Shown: positions 22,796 to 33,940 of the stretch, one piece after another
Position numbering within the stretch: position 1 is the stretch's first letter
How the letters are laid out: each line of letters starts with the position of its first letter
From: Zea mays
Lineage: Eukaryota; Streptophyta; Magnoliopsida; Poales; Poaceae
DNA: 64,000 nucleotides
Reading direction: 5' to 3'
Assembly: GCF_902167145.1 (NCBI RefSeq)
Contig: NC_050100.1
Span: 194,611,439-194,675,438 of the forward strand
Translations under genes and position numbers: made by a program
Notes under the pieces: model-generated
Told to the model about the DNA's origin: nothing
Databases searched by the model: none
What the model saw: only the letters and a program-made list of their open reading frames with translations

Positions 22796-25491
22796 TGTCA
22801 CACCCGGTTTTTAGAAGGTAAACCGAATGCGAACCATGTACGTGCCAGGATCAGTTATTCACGTACACAGCAGTTACATAACATGGACATCATCACACAG
22901 TGCTCAGAATAGTATTAAAAGGGAATAATAGTCGATTACATCATACGTCTGAGACGTCCATATAGTTCTTACAATAAATCAAAGTGCGAAAACGAAACGT
23001 AGATAACACGGCCTTCACAGGCAGCCGACTGGGGGTTGCCGCTAACCCACACCTAGAACTCGTCGTAGTCTTGGAACTCCTGGAAGTCTCCTTCCACAGC
23101 TTCATCTTCTCCTGAGCAGTGGTTGCAATGCTGACAACCTGGGGGGGTTTGGTGTGTAGAGCAAGGGTGAGTACACATCAACATACTCAGCAAGTATCCT
23201 GTTTGGCTGTAGTGGACTAGCTTTATGTGGGGATCAGTCAAGCAGTTGCTTTTAGTTGGTCAGGTTATTACTTACTAGTAGAAAGCCAGGTTTTAACATT
23301 AACCCAAGTTATTAACCCAATGTATCCTTTCCAAACGGAAAGAATACCGCTTACCAATACCATAATCATAACCAGAACCATCAATCTCATTGCCACCTGT
23401 ACCAAAATATCTCTGATCAAGTATCACTAATCTCTGGAGCTCCCTTGGCCGCTCATAACCGTGAGCACGGCTGATATATCAGTTTCATAACACTCTGCAG
23501 AGGTTGTGCACTTTACCCACAAGCCGTGATTCCCTCTTGCCTCGGGCCGATCAAACCCTTAAACACTACCAAGGTGAATAGGCAGGGTTTCACTACGTAG
23601 CCTTTACAAAGATTCCCCGGGGCTGTAGCCACCCGTTAGGTTTCCTAAATGCACCGCACTCCTCCCCAAGGGGCGAACCCAAACTTGGCAGAGCGAGCCG
23701 CATACACCGAGCCCCATTGACGGCACGACGGCTAAGTGAACTACATCCCGGATCCTCTAATTATTCAGCTAAGGGCACCCCATTCCACCCTCATGGTTGC
23801 ACTGTTTTCCCGGGCGGTCATCCATAGAACAGGTCCTTACGGAGAGGCACTCGAGAAACCGCTCGAGTCCCCTTGAAAACCACAAGTATAATCATAAAGA
23901 AGAACGGGAAAACAGCGTATCATAGATAATCACATCATGTTCATTGATTAGAGTTGAGCAATAGCATCAGACTAAGTAGTAATAATCCGACCCAAATAGG
24001 TAAACAAGGACATGGATAACAAAAGCTAGTCAATCCTTAGGTATAAATGTGTAATGCGGGAGGTGAATTAAAGAATGAATAGGACAGAGATAGGTCAAAG
24101 GACACTTGCCTCCACCAAACGACTGCTGCTCAGGGGCTTCTCCTGCGGGTTCCTCGGGCTCTTCGACCGAATCGTTCTCTATGCGATTGCAAACATACAT
24201 ACATCCACATATTTAATACAAAAGAACAGTACACCATACAAGGAAACAAATAAAGCGAATATGCATCAAGTATGACATTCGATAACGCATTTGTTATGGT
24301 TAGAAAGAAACGGGAAAGGTCTCGCAGGGGGTTAAATCTTATGCACTAATGACACAATTGGTTTTTAACAAAATAATTCTGTTATATATATTTATATATA
24401 CTAATGGAAACCTAATCACTTTTAGTTGATCAACATTGCACAGGGTAAACAATTAACTACGTGAATCAATAACATAACGGAATTTTAAATTAAACTTCCT
24501 ATTTTCCCATAGCATGAACAGTGATTAGCCTACTTAAAATACAGTAATTATGATCACAGAAAGTAAATAAAATAAAATAAAAAAAAAAATAAAAAAACAG
24601 AGGGGGGGGGCGGTTGAACCGGCCCTAGGGGCGGTTGAACCGGCCCTAGGCGGGGCGCGCAGGGGCGGCCGAGCCGGGGCGGCTGAGCCGGCGGCGGGCG
24701 GCCGGGCTGGCGAGGGCGGGCGGCGCAGGGGGCGGCCGAGCCGGCCGAGCAGGGGGGCGGGGCGGCCGAGCCGCTGGGCGCGCTGGGGGGCCGGGGGCGC
24801 GGCCAAGGGGCCGAGCGGGCGGGGTGGGGCGGGCGGCCGAACCGGCCATGGGGCCGAGCGGCGAGGGGAAGGGGAGGGAGGAGAGGGGGAGGGAGGAGAG
24901 GGGGAGGGAGGAGAGGGGGAGGGGCCTCACCGGGGACGGGGACGGGGCGGCCGAGCGGGGCGGCCGATCGGCGACGGGGAGGGGCGGCGGCCTAGGCAGG
25001 GGCGGCGGCTAGGGCAGGGGTAGGGGCGGCGGCTTAGGGAGAGAGAGGGAAAATGAGAGGGAGAGGGAGAGGGTTTTGGGAAAAAGGGAGATGGGGGGCG
25101 GCATGGGCCAATTGGGCCCAAAAGGGGGGGCGCCAGGGGCGGCTGGGCCGGCCGGGGTCGGCCCACGGCGCGGGAGAGAGAGAAAAAGAGGAGAGAGAAA
25201 GAGAGAGAAAAAGAAAGAAAAGATCTTCTCCTCATTTTCGAAATCCGATCTTTCTACATGCATGCATTTGCACTTTCAAAGCAATCAAAAGAAATGCAAG
25301 GTTCGGCATGGTGCATCAAACAACATAAGGTATTTAGGGTTTTTCCTACACGGGAGATCCAAACCGAATCCCGCTAAACTTTGAAAAAGGTCAAGGTTTA
25401 GCGAGGGGAAAAAGAAAAGGGAAAGGTAACGCCCGAATTTTGGCGAGTAAAGAAAAGAAAAAATTCAACTGCAAAAATTCGGGGCGTTACA
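22796..25491. mobile_element. Solo LTR, 2696 bp, of an LTR family with TGTCACACCCGG...GGCGTTACA ends
   Basis: Starts tgtcacacccgg, ends ggggcgttaca, and is flanked by gttat at 22791-22795 and 25492-25496; removing it restores the Copia A frame (GFLLGY to SNAHGYRVF). It closely matches the second copy at 34606-37303 and encodes nothing. A G-rich block (about 24600-25180) contains repeated ggcggttgaaccgg phrases. It is probably a Gypsy (possibly Del/Tekay-type) LTR, but orientation and lineage are not certain. An inverted repeat (25426-25441 against 25474-25490) sits at its right end. Confidence 0.88.
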
Positions 25492-25496
25492 GTTAT

Positions 25497-27595
25497 GCAT
25501 CAAATGCGCATGGATATCGCGTTTTCAACAATACCACCGGTCTTGTTGAAATAGCGATAGACATGACATTTGATGAGTCTAATGGCTCGCAAGGGCATGT
25601 TTCTAATGGCACTGCAGGAAATGAAGAACTACCTTGTGAGGCCATAAAGAAACTTGCAATAGGTGAAGTGAGACCTCAAGAAAAGGATGATGAGGAAGGA
25701 ACTTTGTGGATGACCAATGGGGTTGTTGATGTGGGTGCAAAGGTGGTGGGTGACAAATCCTCCACCCAAGCAAACCCATCAACCTCAAGTCATCCAAGTC
25801 TTGAAGAAAATCATCAATTCCAAAGGATGCCAACTGTGGTAGAAGATGAACACGAAAGTGTTAATGGTGAAGTGCCTCTTGATCAAGTGAATGATGATGA
25901 GGAGCTAATACAAAGACAATCATTAGTGCCTCATCCTAGAGTCCATCATACCATTCAAAGGGACCATCCGGTGGACAACATCCTGGGTAGCATCAGGAGA
26001 GGGGTAACAACTCGATCTCGTTTAGCTAATTTTTGTGAATTTTACTCGTTTGTTTCCTCTCTTGAGCCACTTAAGGTTGAAGAAGCATTGGGTGATCTGG
26101 ATTGGATAATTGCCATGCAAGAGGAGTTGAACAACTTCTCCCGGAATGAAGTTTGGTCCGTAGTCCAAAGACCCAAACAAAATATGATTGGGACAAAATG
26201 GGTCTTTAGGAACAAACAAGATGAACATGGCGTGGTTACAAGAAACAAAGCACGGTTGGTTGCCCAAGGCTACACTCAAGTGGAAGGACTTGATTTTGGT
26301 GAAACATATGCGCCGGTAGCAAGGTTAGAGTCAATTAGAATATTAATTGCCTAAGCTACTAACCATGATTTCAAGCTATATCAAATGGATGTTAAGAGCA
26401 CATTTCTAAATGGACCACTACAAGAGAGGGTCTATGTGGAGCAACCACCGGGTTTTGAAGATCCAAAGAAGCCAAACCATGTTTACCTACTTCACAAGGC
26501 ACTCTACGGGCTTAAACAAGCCCCTAGAGCTTGGTATGATTGCCTTAAGGATTTCTTGCTTAACAATGGTTTTGAAATAGGAAAAGTAGACTCTACTTTA
26601 TTCACTCGCAAAGTTGACAATCAATTATTTGTTTGTCAAATATATGTCGACGACATTATATTTGGCAGTACTGATGAAACTTTTTGTGAGGAATTTAGTA
26701 GGGTTATGACAAATAGGTTTGAGATGTCCATGATGGGTGAGCTCAAGTACTTCCTGGGTTTTCAAGTTAAACAACTCAAGGAAGGAACCTTTCTGTGCCA
26801 AACCAAGTACACACAAGACATGCTCAAAAAGTTTGGCATGGAAAAGGCAAAGCACGCCAAGACACCAATGGCTTCAAGTGGTCATCTCGACTTAAATGAA
26901 GAAGGTAAAACTGTAGATCAAAAGCTTTATAGATCAATGATAGGATCTCTACTATATTTGTGTGCATCTAGGCCAGATATCATGCTTAGTGTGTGCATGT
27001 GTGCCCGTTTTCAAGCTAACCAAAAGAGTGTCACTTAGTGGCCGTTAAGAGAATTTTGAGATATCTAGTTCACATCCAAAATCTAGGTCTCTGGTATCCT
27101 AAGGGCTCCTTTTTCGATTTATTTGGCTACTCTGATTCAGACTATGCCGGTTGTAAAGTAGATCGAAAAAGCACCTCGGGGACTTGCCAATTCCTTGGGC
27201 GGTCCCTGGTGTCTTGGAGCTCTAAGAAGCAAAACTGTGTTGCACTTTCCACTGTCGAGGCCGAATACATAGCTGTTGGTGCTTGTTGTGCTCAGTTGCT
27301 ATGGATGAAGCAAACCTTGAGAGATTTTGGCTGTGATTTTAAAAGAATCCCACTACTTTGTGACAATGAGAGCGCCATTAAACTAGCCAACAATCCTGTG
27401 CAACATTCTAGAACCAAACACATAGATATAAGACACCATTTTCTGAGGGACCACGAAGCAAAAGGAGATATCGAATTATGTCATGTAAACACAGAAAATC
27501 AACTAGCCGATATCTTCACAAAACCCCTCGATGAGACTAGATTTTGCTTTCTTAGGAGTGAATTAAATATCTTGGATTCTCGTAACTTAACTTGA
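25497..27595 (+). pseudogene. Copia A pol, reverse transcriptase and RNase H part, with a stop and a frameshift
   Basis: An acidic linker leads to [19 protein letters not shown], then the [54 protein letters not shown], and the YVDD catalytic box ([11 protein letters not shown], 26644). A TAA near 26352-26354 interrupts the RT, and a one-base frameshift at about 27035 separates RT from RNase H. RNase H motifs are FGYSDSDYAGC, ALSTVEAEYIAV and [12 protein letters not shown], with the Copia tail [11 protein letters not shown]. The frame ends at 27595. The catalytic YVDD is intact but the polyprotein is not. Confidence 0.9.
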
Positions 27596-28390
27596 AAACG
27601 GACACACGGATTGTTTGAGTCACTATTTTTGATTGATAGTTTTAAAGCTTTGTGATGATCTTTCGAAACTTGGTGGAAATGTTAAAATTTCAAATGAATT
27701 TGAGTGCTAAGAATTTTTAATTTTTTCACTTGAAGCTCAACTGGCTTGGCCAGCTGAACTTCGGAGCTGAACTTCAGCTCAGCTGCTTTTAACCAGAATT
27801 AACCAGGACTATCCTGGCCAAAACCGGTTGAACCGGTATTGAGGACCGGTTGAACCGGTCTGGCTCTGACCGGTCTGGCGTAGGTCTGTCCGCGCAGATT
27901 TTTGCAGCCGTGTCAGCCGTGTCAACACTTTTCTCAGCCGCGCGGCAGCTTTTGCAGCCGACTGGTCACCTCTGCGCAGTATTTTTTTTGACTTTTGTGG
28001 CCCTTTTGGAATCTGATGCTTTAATTAATGCCATGTCAGGTCGCGTCAGTCACTTTTTGGAACACCTTTTCAGAAACCTGTGCAGTACTTTTTCAGCTTT
28101 TACTGTTTGAAGAATCTGCTTTTTACTGCGCAGTCGCGTTAGAAATTTAATTTTTTTGGCGTTTTCCCTCTGACCGTTTCTGGCCCTCTGACCGCGCTGG
28201 TCAGATGCGGTAGAACCGGCCCTTGGAGGGCGGTTGAACCGGTCCTGTGGACCAGCTCAACTGCCTATTTATATGTCGCTCCCCTTCTCTTCCCTCACTC
28301 CAACCATTCTCGCCTTAGTCTCTCCGCAGTGTTTAGAGCCTCCTCTCTCACTCACCTCAACCGGTTCATAGTTCCAAAACTTTTCCAATC
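27596..28390 (+). other. Copia A spacer between pol and envelope-like ORF
   Basis: Non-coding. It holds more of the phrases seen in the 5' LTR: cagctgaac units (about 27735-27785), ccggttgaaccggt units (27822-27862) and ggcggttgaaccggtcc (28230-28250). An 86-codon open frame at 27850-28110 has no recognisable domain. The 130 bp before the ATG at 28391 probably serve as leader for the third ORF; how it is expressed is unknown. Confidence 0.6.
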
Positions 28391-28568
28391 ATGGTGCGTC
28401 GTCGTAACCCTTCCGTGATTGAGTTTAGCAGCGACTCAGATGAGATTCAGGAGGAATCTCCCGTCCCCTCTCCTTCGCCTTGTCGCTCCCTCTCTAAGAG
28501 AGGACGCAGCTCTGGTAGGATGGATGGAGAGGGTTCTTCCATGCCCTCGCAGCCGACTCGCGGGAGGC
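28391..28568 (+). pseudogene. Copia A envelope-like ORF, N-terminal part
   Basis: Starts MVRRRNPSVIEFSSDSDE and continues with a Ser/Pro/Arg-rich stretch until it is cut by Copia C at 28568 (TSD gaggc). The frame on both sides of the insertion is the same once one TSD copy is ignored, so this and 40696-42405 were one ORF. SIRE-type elements often carry such a third ORF between pol and the 3' LTR; its function is unproven. Confidence 0.75.
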
Positions 28569-29876
28569 TGATAGTCGCCTAGAGGGGGGGTGAATAGGGC
28601 GAAACTGAAATTTACAAATATAAACACAACTACAAGCCGGGTTAGCGTTAGAAATATAAACGAGTCCGCGAGAGAGGGCGCAAAACAAATCGCAAGCAAA
28701 TGAAGAGTGTGACACGTGGATTTGTTTTACCGAGGTTCGGTTCTCGCAAACCTACTCCCCGTTGAGGAGGCCACAAAGGCCGGGTCTCTTTCAACCCTTC
28801 CCTCTCTCAAACGGTCCCTCGGACCGAGTGAGCTTTTCTTCTCAAATCACTTGGGAATCAAACTTCCCGCAAGGGCCACCACACACTTGGTGCCTCTTGC
28901 CTCAATTACAAGTGAGTGTTTGATCACAAGAAAGAATCAAGAAAGAAGAAAGCAATCCAAGCGCAAGAGCTCGAAAGAACACAAGCAAATCACTCTCTCT
29001 AGTCACTATGGCGTTATGTGGAATTTGGAGAGGATTTGATCTCTTTGGTGTGTCTAGAATTGAATGCTAGAGCTCTTGTAGTAGTTGGGAAGTGGAGAAC
29101 TTGGATGCAATGAATGGTGGGGTGGTTGGGGTATTTATAGCCCCAACCACCAAAAGTGGTCGTTGGGAGGCTGTCTGTTCGATGGCGCACCGGACAGTCC
29201 AGTGCACACCGGACAGTACGGTGCCCCTGCCACGTCATCACTGTCGTTGGATTCTGACCGTTGGAGCTTCTGACTTCTGGGCCCGCCTGGATGTCCGGTG
29301 CACACCGGACATGTACTGTTCATTGTCCGGTGCACCAGTATGGGCGTGCCTGACGACTGCGCGCCTCTGGCGCGCATTGAATGCGCCTGCAGGTAGCCAT
29401 TGGCGCCGAAGTAGCCGTTGCTCCGTGGTTGCACCGGACAGTCCGGTGTACACCGGACAGTCCGGTGAATTTTAGCGGAGCGGCCGTTCTGAAATTCCCG
29501 AGGCTGCCAAGTTCCGGAGCCGCGCCTCCTTAGAGCACCGGACACTGTCCGGTGTACACCGGACAGTCCGGTGAATTATAGCGCGCCGGCTCCGAGATTT
29601 TCCCGAGGCTGAGGAGTTCTGTGCGAAGTTCCCAGGTGCACCGGACACTGTCCGGTGCGCCACCGGACAGTCCGGTGCGCCAAACCAGGGAGCCTTTCGG
29701 GATGCTTTTGGCTCTTTAGTTTGAACCCAACTTGGTCTTTTTAATTGGCTTGATGTGAACCTTTGAGACCTGTATAACTTATATACTAGAGCAAACTAGT
29801 TAGTCCAATCGTTTGTGTTGGGCAATTCAACCACCAAAATTAATTAGGGACTAGGTGTAAGCCTAATTCCCTTTCA
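28569..29876 (-). repeat. 3' LTR of Copia C (1308 bp)
   Basis: TG...CA ends, directly adjacent to the polypurine tract at 29877-29890 (aaaaagggggagat on the minus strand). It has one more CACCGGAC-N-GTCCGGTG unit than the 5' LTR (19 bp near 29190), and the 5' LTR has a net 3-bp gain near 39420, explaining the 16-bp length difference. Confidence 0.93.
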
Positions 29877-30697
29877 ATCTCCCCCTTTTTGGTGATTGAT
29901 GCCAACACAAACCAAAGCAAATATGGAAATGCATAATTGAACTAGTTTTCATAATGTAAGTGCAAAGGTTGCTTGGAATTGAGCCAATATAAATACTTAC
30001 AAGATATGCATGGATCGTTTCTTCGTTTTTAACATTTTGGACCATGCTTGCACCACATGTTTTGTTTTTGCAAACTCTTTTGTAAATTCTTTTCAAAGTT
30101 CTTTTGCAAATAGTCAAAGGTAAATGAATAAGATTTTGCAAAGCATTTTCAAGATTTGAAATTTTCCCCCCCTGTTTCAAATGCTTTTCCTTTGACTAAA
30201 CAAAACTCCCTCTAAAAGAGTTCCACCTCTTAGTGTTCAAGAGGGTTTTGATATATCATTTTTGAAATACTACTTTCTCCCCCCTTTTGAACACAATAGG
30301 ATACCAATTGATAAAAATCTTGGAAACACGAAGTTTTTTGAAATAGGTGGTGGTGCGGTCCTTTTGCTTTGGGCTCATATTTTCTCCCCCTTTGGCATGA
30401 ATCGCCAAAAACGGAATCATTAGAGCCCTCTAAGTACTTTCCTCCCCTTTGGTCATAAATAAATGAGTTATGATTATACCAAAGACGAGGTCCTTTTGTT
30501 TTCTCCCCTAAGGATGGAGAGATGCACGGAGTGGCGGCGAAGGATGAGTTACGGAGTGGAAGCCTTTGTCTTCGCCGAAGACTCCAATTCCCTTTCAATA
30601 TACCTATGACTTGGTTTGAAATAGACTTGAAAACACATTAGTCATAGTATATGAAGAAGATATGATCAAAGATATATGAATGAGCTATGCGTGCAAT

Positions 30698-33600
30698 CTA
30701 GCAAAAGAAATTGCGAGAATCAAGAATATTGAGCTCATGCCTAAGTTTGGTAAAAGATTGTTCATCAAGTGGCTTGGTAAAGATATCGGCTAATTGATCT
30801 TTAGTGTTAATGTAAGAAATCTCGATATCTCCCTTTTGTTGGTGATCCCTAAGAAAATGATACCGAATGGCTATGTGTTTAGTGCGGCTATGCTCGACGG
30901 GATTGTCGGCCATTTTGATTGCACTCTCATTATCACATAGCAAAGGGACTTTGGTTAATTTGTAACCGTAGTCCCGCAGGGTTTGCCTCATCCAAAGCAA
31001 TTGCGCGCAACAATGGCCTGCGGCAATGTACTCGGCTTCGGCGGTGGAAAGAGCGACCGAATTTTGCTTCTTTGAAGCCCAAGACACCAAGGATCTTCCC
31101 AAGAACTGGCAAGTCCCCGATGTGCTCTTCCTATTGATTTTACACCCCGCCCAGTCGGCATCCGAATAGCCAATCAAATCAAATGTGGATCCCCGAGGGT
31201 ACCAAAGCCCAAACTTAGGAGTATAAGCTAAATATCTCAAGATTCGTTTTACGGCCGTAAGGTGGGATTCCTTAGGGTCGGATTGGAATCTTGCACACAT
31301 GCATACGGAAAGCATAATATCCGGTCGAGATGCACATAAATAGAGTAAAGAACCTATCATCGACCGGTATACCTTTTGATCCACGGACTTACCTCCCGTG
31401 TCGAGGTCGAGATGCCCATTAGTTCCCATGGGTGTCTTGATGGGCTTGGCATCCTTCATCCCAAACTTAGCAAGAATGTCTTGAGTGTACTTGGTTTGGC
31501 TAATGAAGGTGCCCTCTTGGAGTTGCTTCACTTGAAATCCCAAGAAGTACTTCAACTCCCCCATCATAGACATCTCGAACTTTTGTGTCATGATCCTACT
31601 AAACTCTTCACATGTAGACTCGTTAGTAGACCCAAATATAATATCATCAACATAAATTTGGCATACGAACAAGTCATTTTCAAGAGTTTTAGTAAAGAGT
31701 GTAGGATCGGCCTTGCCGACTTTGAAGCCATTAGCGATAAGGAAATCTCTAAGGCATTCATACCATGCTCTTGGGGCTTGCTTGAGCCCGTAAAGCGCCT
31801 TAGAGAGCCTATAGACATGGTTAGGGTACTCACTGTCTTCAAAGCCGGGAGGTTGCTCAACATAGACCTCTTCCTTGATTGGTCCATTGAGGAAGGCACT
31901 TTTCACGTCCATTTGATAAAGCTTAAAGCCATGGTAAGTAGCATAGGCTAATAATATACGAATTGACTCAAGCCTAGCTACGGGTGCATAGGTTTCACCG
32001 AAATCCAAACCTTCGACTTGGGAGTATCCCTTGGCCACAAGTCGAGCTTTGTTCCTTGTCACCACACCATGCTCATCTTGCTTGTTGCGGAAGACCCATT
32101 TGGTTCCTACAACATTTTGATTAGGACGTGGAACTAAATGCCATACCTCATTCCTAGTGAAGTTGTTGAGCTCCTCTTGCATCGCCACCACCCAATCCGA
32201 ATCTTGAAGTGCTTCCTCTACCTTGTGTGGCTCAATAGAGGAAACAAACGAGTAATGTTCACAAAAATGTGCAACACGAGATCGAGTAGTTACCCCCTTA
32301 TGAATGTCGCCGAGGATGGTGTCGACGGGGTGATCTCGTTGGATTGCTTGGTGGACTCTTGGGTGTGGCGGCCTTGGTTCATCATCCCCCTTGTCTTGAA
32401 CATTTGCATCTCCCCCTTGATCAATGTCGTCATCTTGAGGTGGCTCATTTGCTTGATCTTCTCCTTTATCAATTTGAGCCTCATCCTCATTTTGAGTCGG
32501 TGGAGATGCTTGCGTGGAGGAGGATGGTTGATCTTGTGCATGTGGAGGCTCTTCGGATTCCTTAGGACACACATCTCCAAGGGACATGTTCCTAAGCGCG
32601 ATGCATGGAGCCTGTTCTTCACCTATCTCATCAAGATCAACTTGCTCTACTTGAGAGCCGTTAGTCTCATCAAACACAACGTCACAAGAAACTTCAACTA
32701 GTCCCGAGGACTTGTTAAAGACTCTATATGCCCTTGTGTTTGAATCATATCCTAGTAAAAAGCCTTCTACAGTCTTAGGAGCAAATTTAGATTTTCTACA
32801 TCTTTTAACAAGAATAAAGCATTTGCTACCAAAGACTCTAAAATATGAAATGTTGGGCTTTTTACCGGTTAGGAGTTCATATGATGTCTTCTTGAGGATT
32901 CGGTGTAGATACAACCGGTTGATGGCATAGCAAGCGGTGTTGACCGCCTCGGCCCAAAACCGATCCGAAGTCTTGTACTCATCAAGCATGGTTCTTGCCA
33001 TGTCCAATAGAGTCCGATCCTTCCTCTCCACTACTCTGTTTTGTTGTGGCGTGTAGGGAGAAGAGAACTCATGCTTGATGCCCTCCTCCTCAAGGAAGCC
33101 TTCAATTTGAGAGTTCTTGAACTCCGTCCCGTTGTCGCTTCTTATTTTCTTGATCCTTAAGCCGAACTCATTTTGAGCTCGTCTCAAGAATCCCTTTAAG
33201 GTCTCTTGGGTTTGAGATTTTTCCTGCAAAAAGAATACCCAAGTGAAGCGAGAGTAATCATCCACAATAACTAGACAGTACTTACTCCTGCTGATGCTTA
33301 TGAAAGCGATCGGGCCAAATAGATCCATGTGTAGGAGCTCCAGTGGCCTGTCGGTCGTCATTATGTTCTTATGCGGATGATGGGTACCAACTTGCTTCCC
33401 TGCTTGGCATGCGCTACAGACCCTGTCTTTCTCAAAATGAACATTTGTTAGTCCTAAAATGTGTTCTCCCTTTAGAAGCTTGTGAAGATTCTTCATCCCA
33501 ACATGTGCTAGTCGGCGATGCCAGAGCCAGCCCATATTAGTCTTAGCAATTAAGCAAGTGTCGAGTTCAGCTCTATTAAAATCTACCAAGTATAGCTGAC

Positions 33601-33940
33601 CCTCTAACACTCCCTTAAATGCTATTGAATCATCACTTCTTCTAAAGACAGTGACACCAATATCAGTAAAAAGACAGTTGTAGCCCATTTTGCATAATTG
33701 AGAAACGGAAAGCAAATTGTAATCTAAAGAATCTACAAGAAAAACATTAGAAATGGAATGGTCAGGTGATATAGCAATTTTACCCAATCCTTTGACCAAA
33801 CCTTGATTTCCATCCCCGAATGTGATAGCTCGTTGGGGATCTTGGTTTTTCTCATAGGAGGAGAACATTTTCTTCTCCCCTGTCATGTGGTTTGTGCACC
33901 CGCTGTCGAGTATCCAACTTGAGCCCCCGGATGCATAAAC
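30698..33940 (-). CDS. Copia C pol: protease, integrase, reverse transcriptase, RNase H (intact)
   Basis: Read from the putative splice acceptor the frame is [15 protein letters not shown] (aspartic protease D-S-G present), then MTGEKKMF and no stop for 1062 further codons. The integrase zinc finger ([10 protein letters not shown] ... [10 protein letters not shown]) is followed by the integrase core ([32 protein letters not shown]). RT motifs are [24 protein letters not shown] and [12 protein letters not shown]. RNase H motifs are [23 protein letters not shown] and [12 protein letters not shown], ending TKPLDE and SRNFFC-stop. There is no start codon at the protease, and the frame is shifted relative to gag in unspliced RNA, so expression as Gag-Pol would need splicing at 37883/33941. 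All catalytic residues I can check are present, so the enzymes may be functional. Confidence 0.93.
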   Translation of the reverse strand, partial: VYASGGSSWILDSGCTNHMTGEKKMFSSYEKNQDPQRAITFGDGNQGLVKGLGKIAISPDHSISNVFLVDSLDYNLLSVSQLCKMGYNCLFTDIGVTVFRRSDDSIAFKGVLEGQLYLVDFNRAELDTCLIAKTNMGWLWHRRLAHVGMKNLHKLLKGEHILGLTNVHFEKDRVCSACQAGKQVGTHHPHKNIMTTDRPLELLHMDLFGPIAFISISRSKYCLVIVDDYSRFTWVFFLQEKSQTQETLKGFLRRAQNEFGLRIKKIRSDNGTEFKNSQIEGFLEEEGIKHEFSSPYTPQQNRVVERKDRTLLDMARTMLDEYKTSDRFWAEAVNTACYAINRLYLHRILKKTSYELLTGKKPNISYFRVFGSKCFILVKRCRKSKFAPKTVEGFLLGYDSNTRAYRVFNKSSGLVEVSCDVVFDETNGSQVEQVDLDEIGEEQAPCIALRNMSLGDVCPKESEEPPHAQDQPSSSTQASPPTQNEDEAQIDKGEDQANEPPQDDDIDQGGDANVQDKGDDEPRPPHPRVHQAIQRDHPVDTILGDIHKGVTTRSRVAHFCEHYSFVSSIEPHKVEEALQDSDWVVAMQEELNNFTRNEVWHLVPRPNQNVVGTKWVFRNKQDEHGVVTRNKARLVAKGYSQVEGLDFGETYAPVARLESIRILLAYATYHGFKLYQMDVKSAFLNGPIKEEVYVEQPPGFEDSEYPNHVYRLSKALYGLKQAPRAWYECLRDFLIANGFKVGKADPTLFTKTLENDLFVCQIYVDDIIFGSTNESTCEEFSRIMTQKFEMSMMGELKYFLGFQVKQLQEGTFISQTKYTQDILAKFGMKDAKPIKTPMGTNGHLDLDTGGKSVDQKVYRSMIGSLLYLCASRPDIMLSVCMCARFQSDPKESHLTAVKRILRYLAYTPKFGLWYPRGSTFDLIGYSDADWAGCKINRKSTSGTCQFLGRSLVSWASKKQNSVALSTAEAEYIAAGHCCAQLLWMRQTLRDYGYKLTKVPLLCDNESAIKMADNPVEHSRTKHIAIRYHFLRDHQQKGDIEISYINTKDQLADIFTKPLDEQSFTKLRHELNILDSRNFFC

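Noticed and set aside
24534..25328. Pro/Ala/Arg-rich or Gly/Arg-rich open frames in the 2.7-kb solo LTRs (also 36320-37113)
   Set aside because: They result from G-rich simple sequence in an LTR; they differ between the two copies and have no domain.
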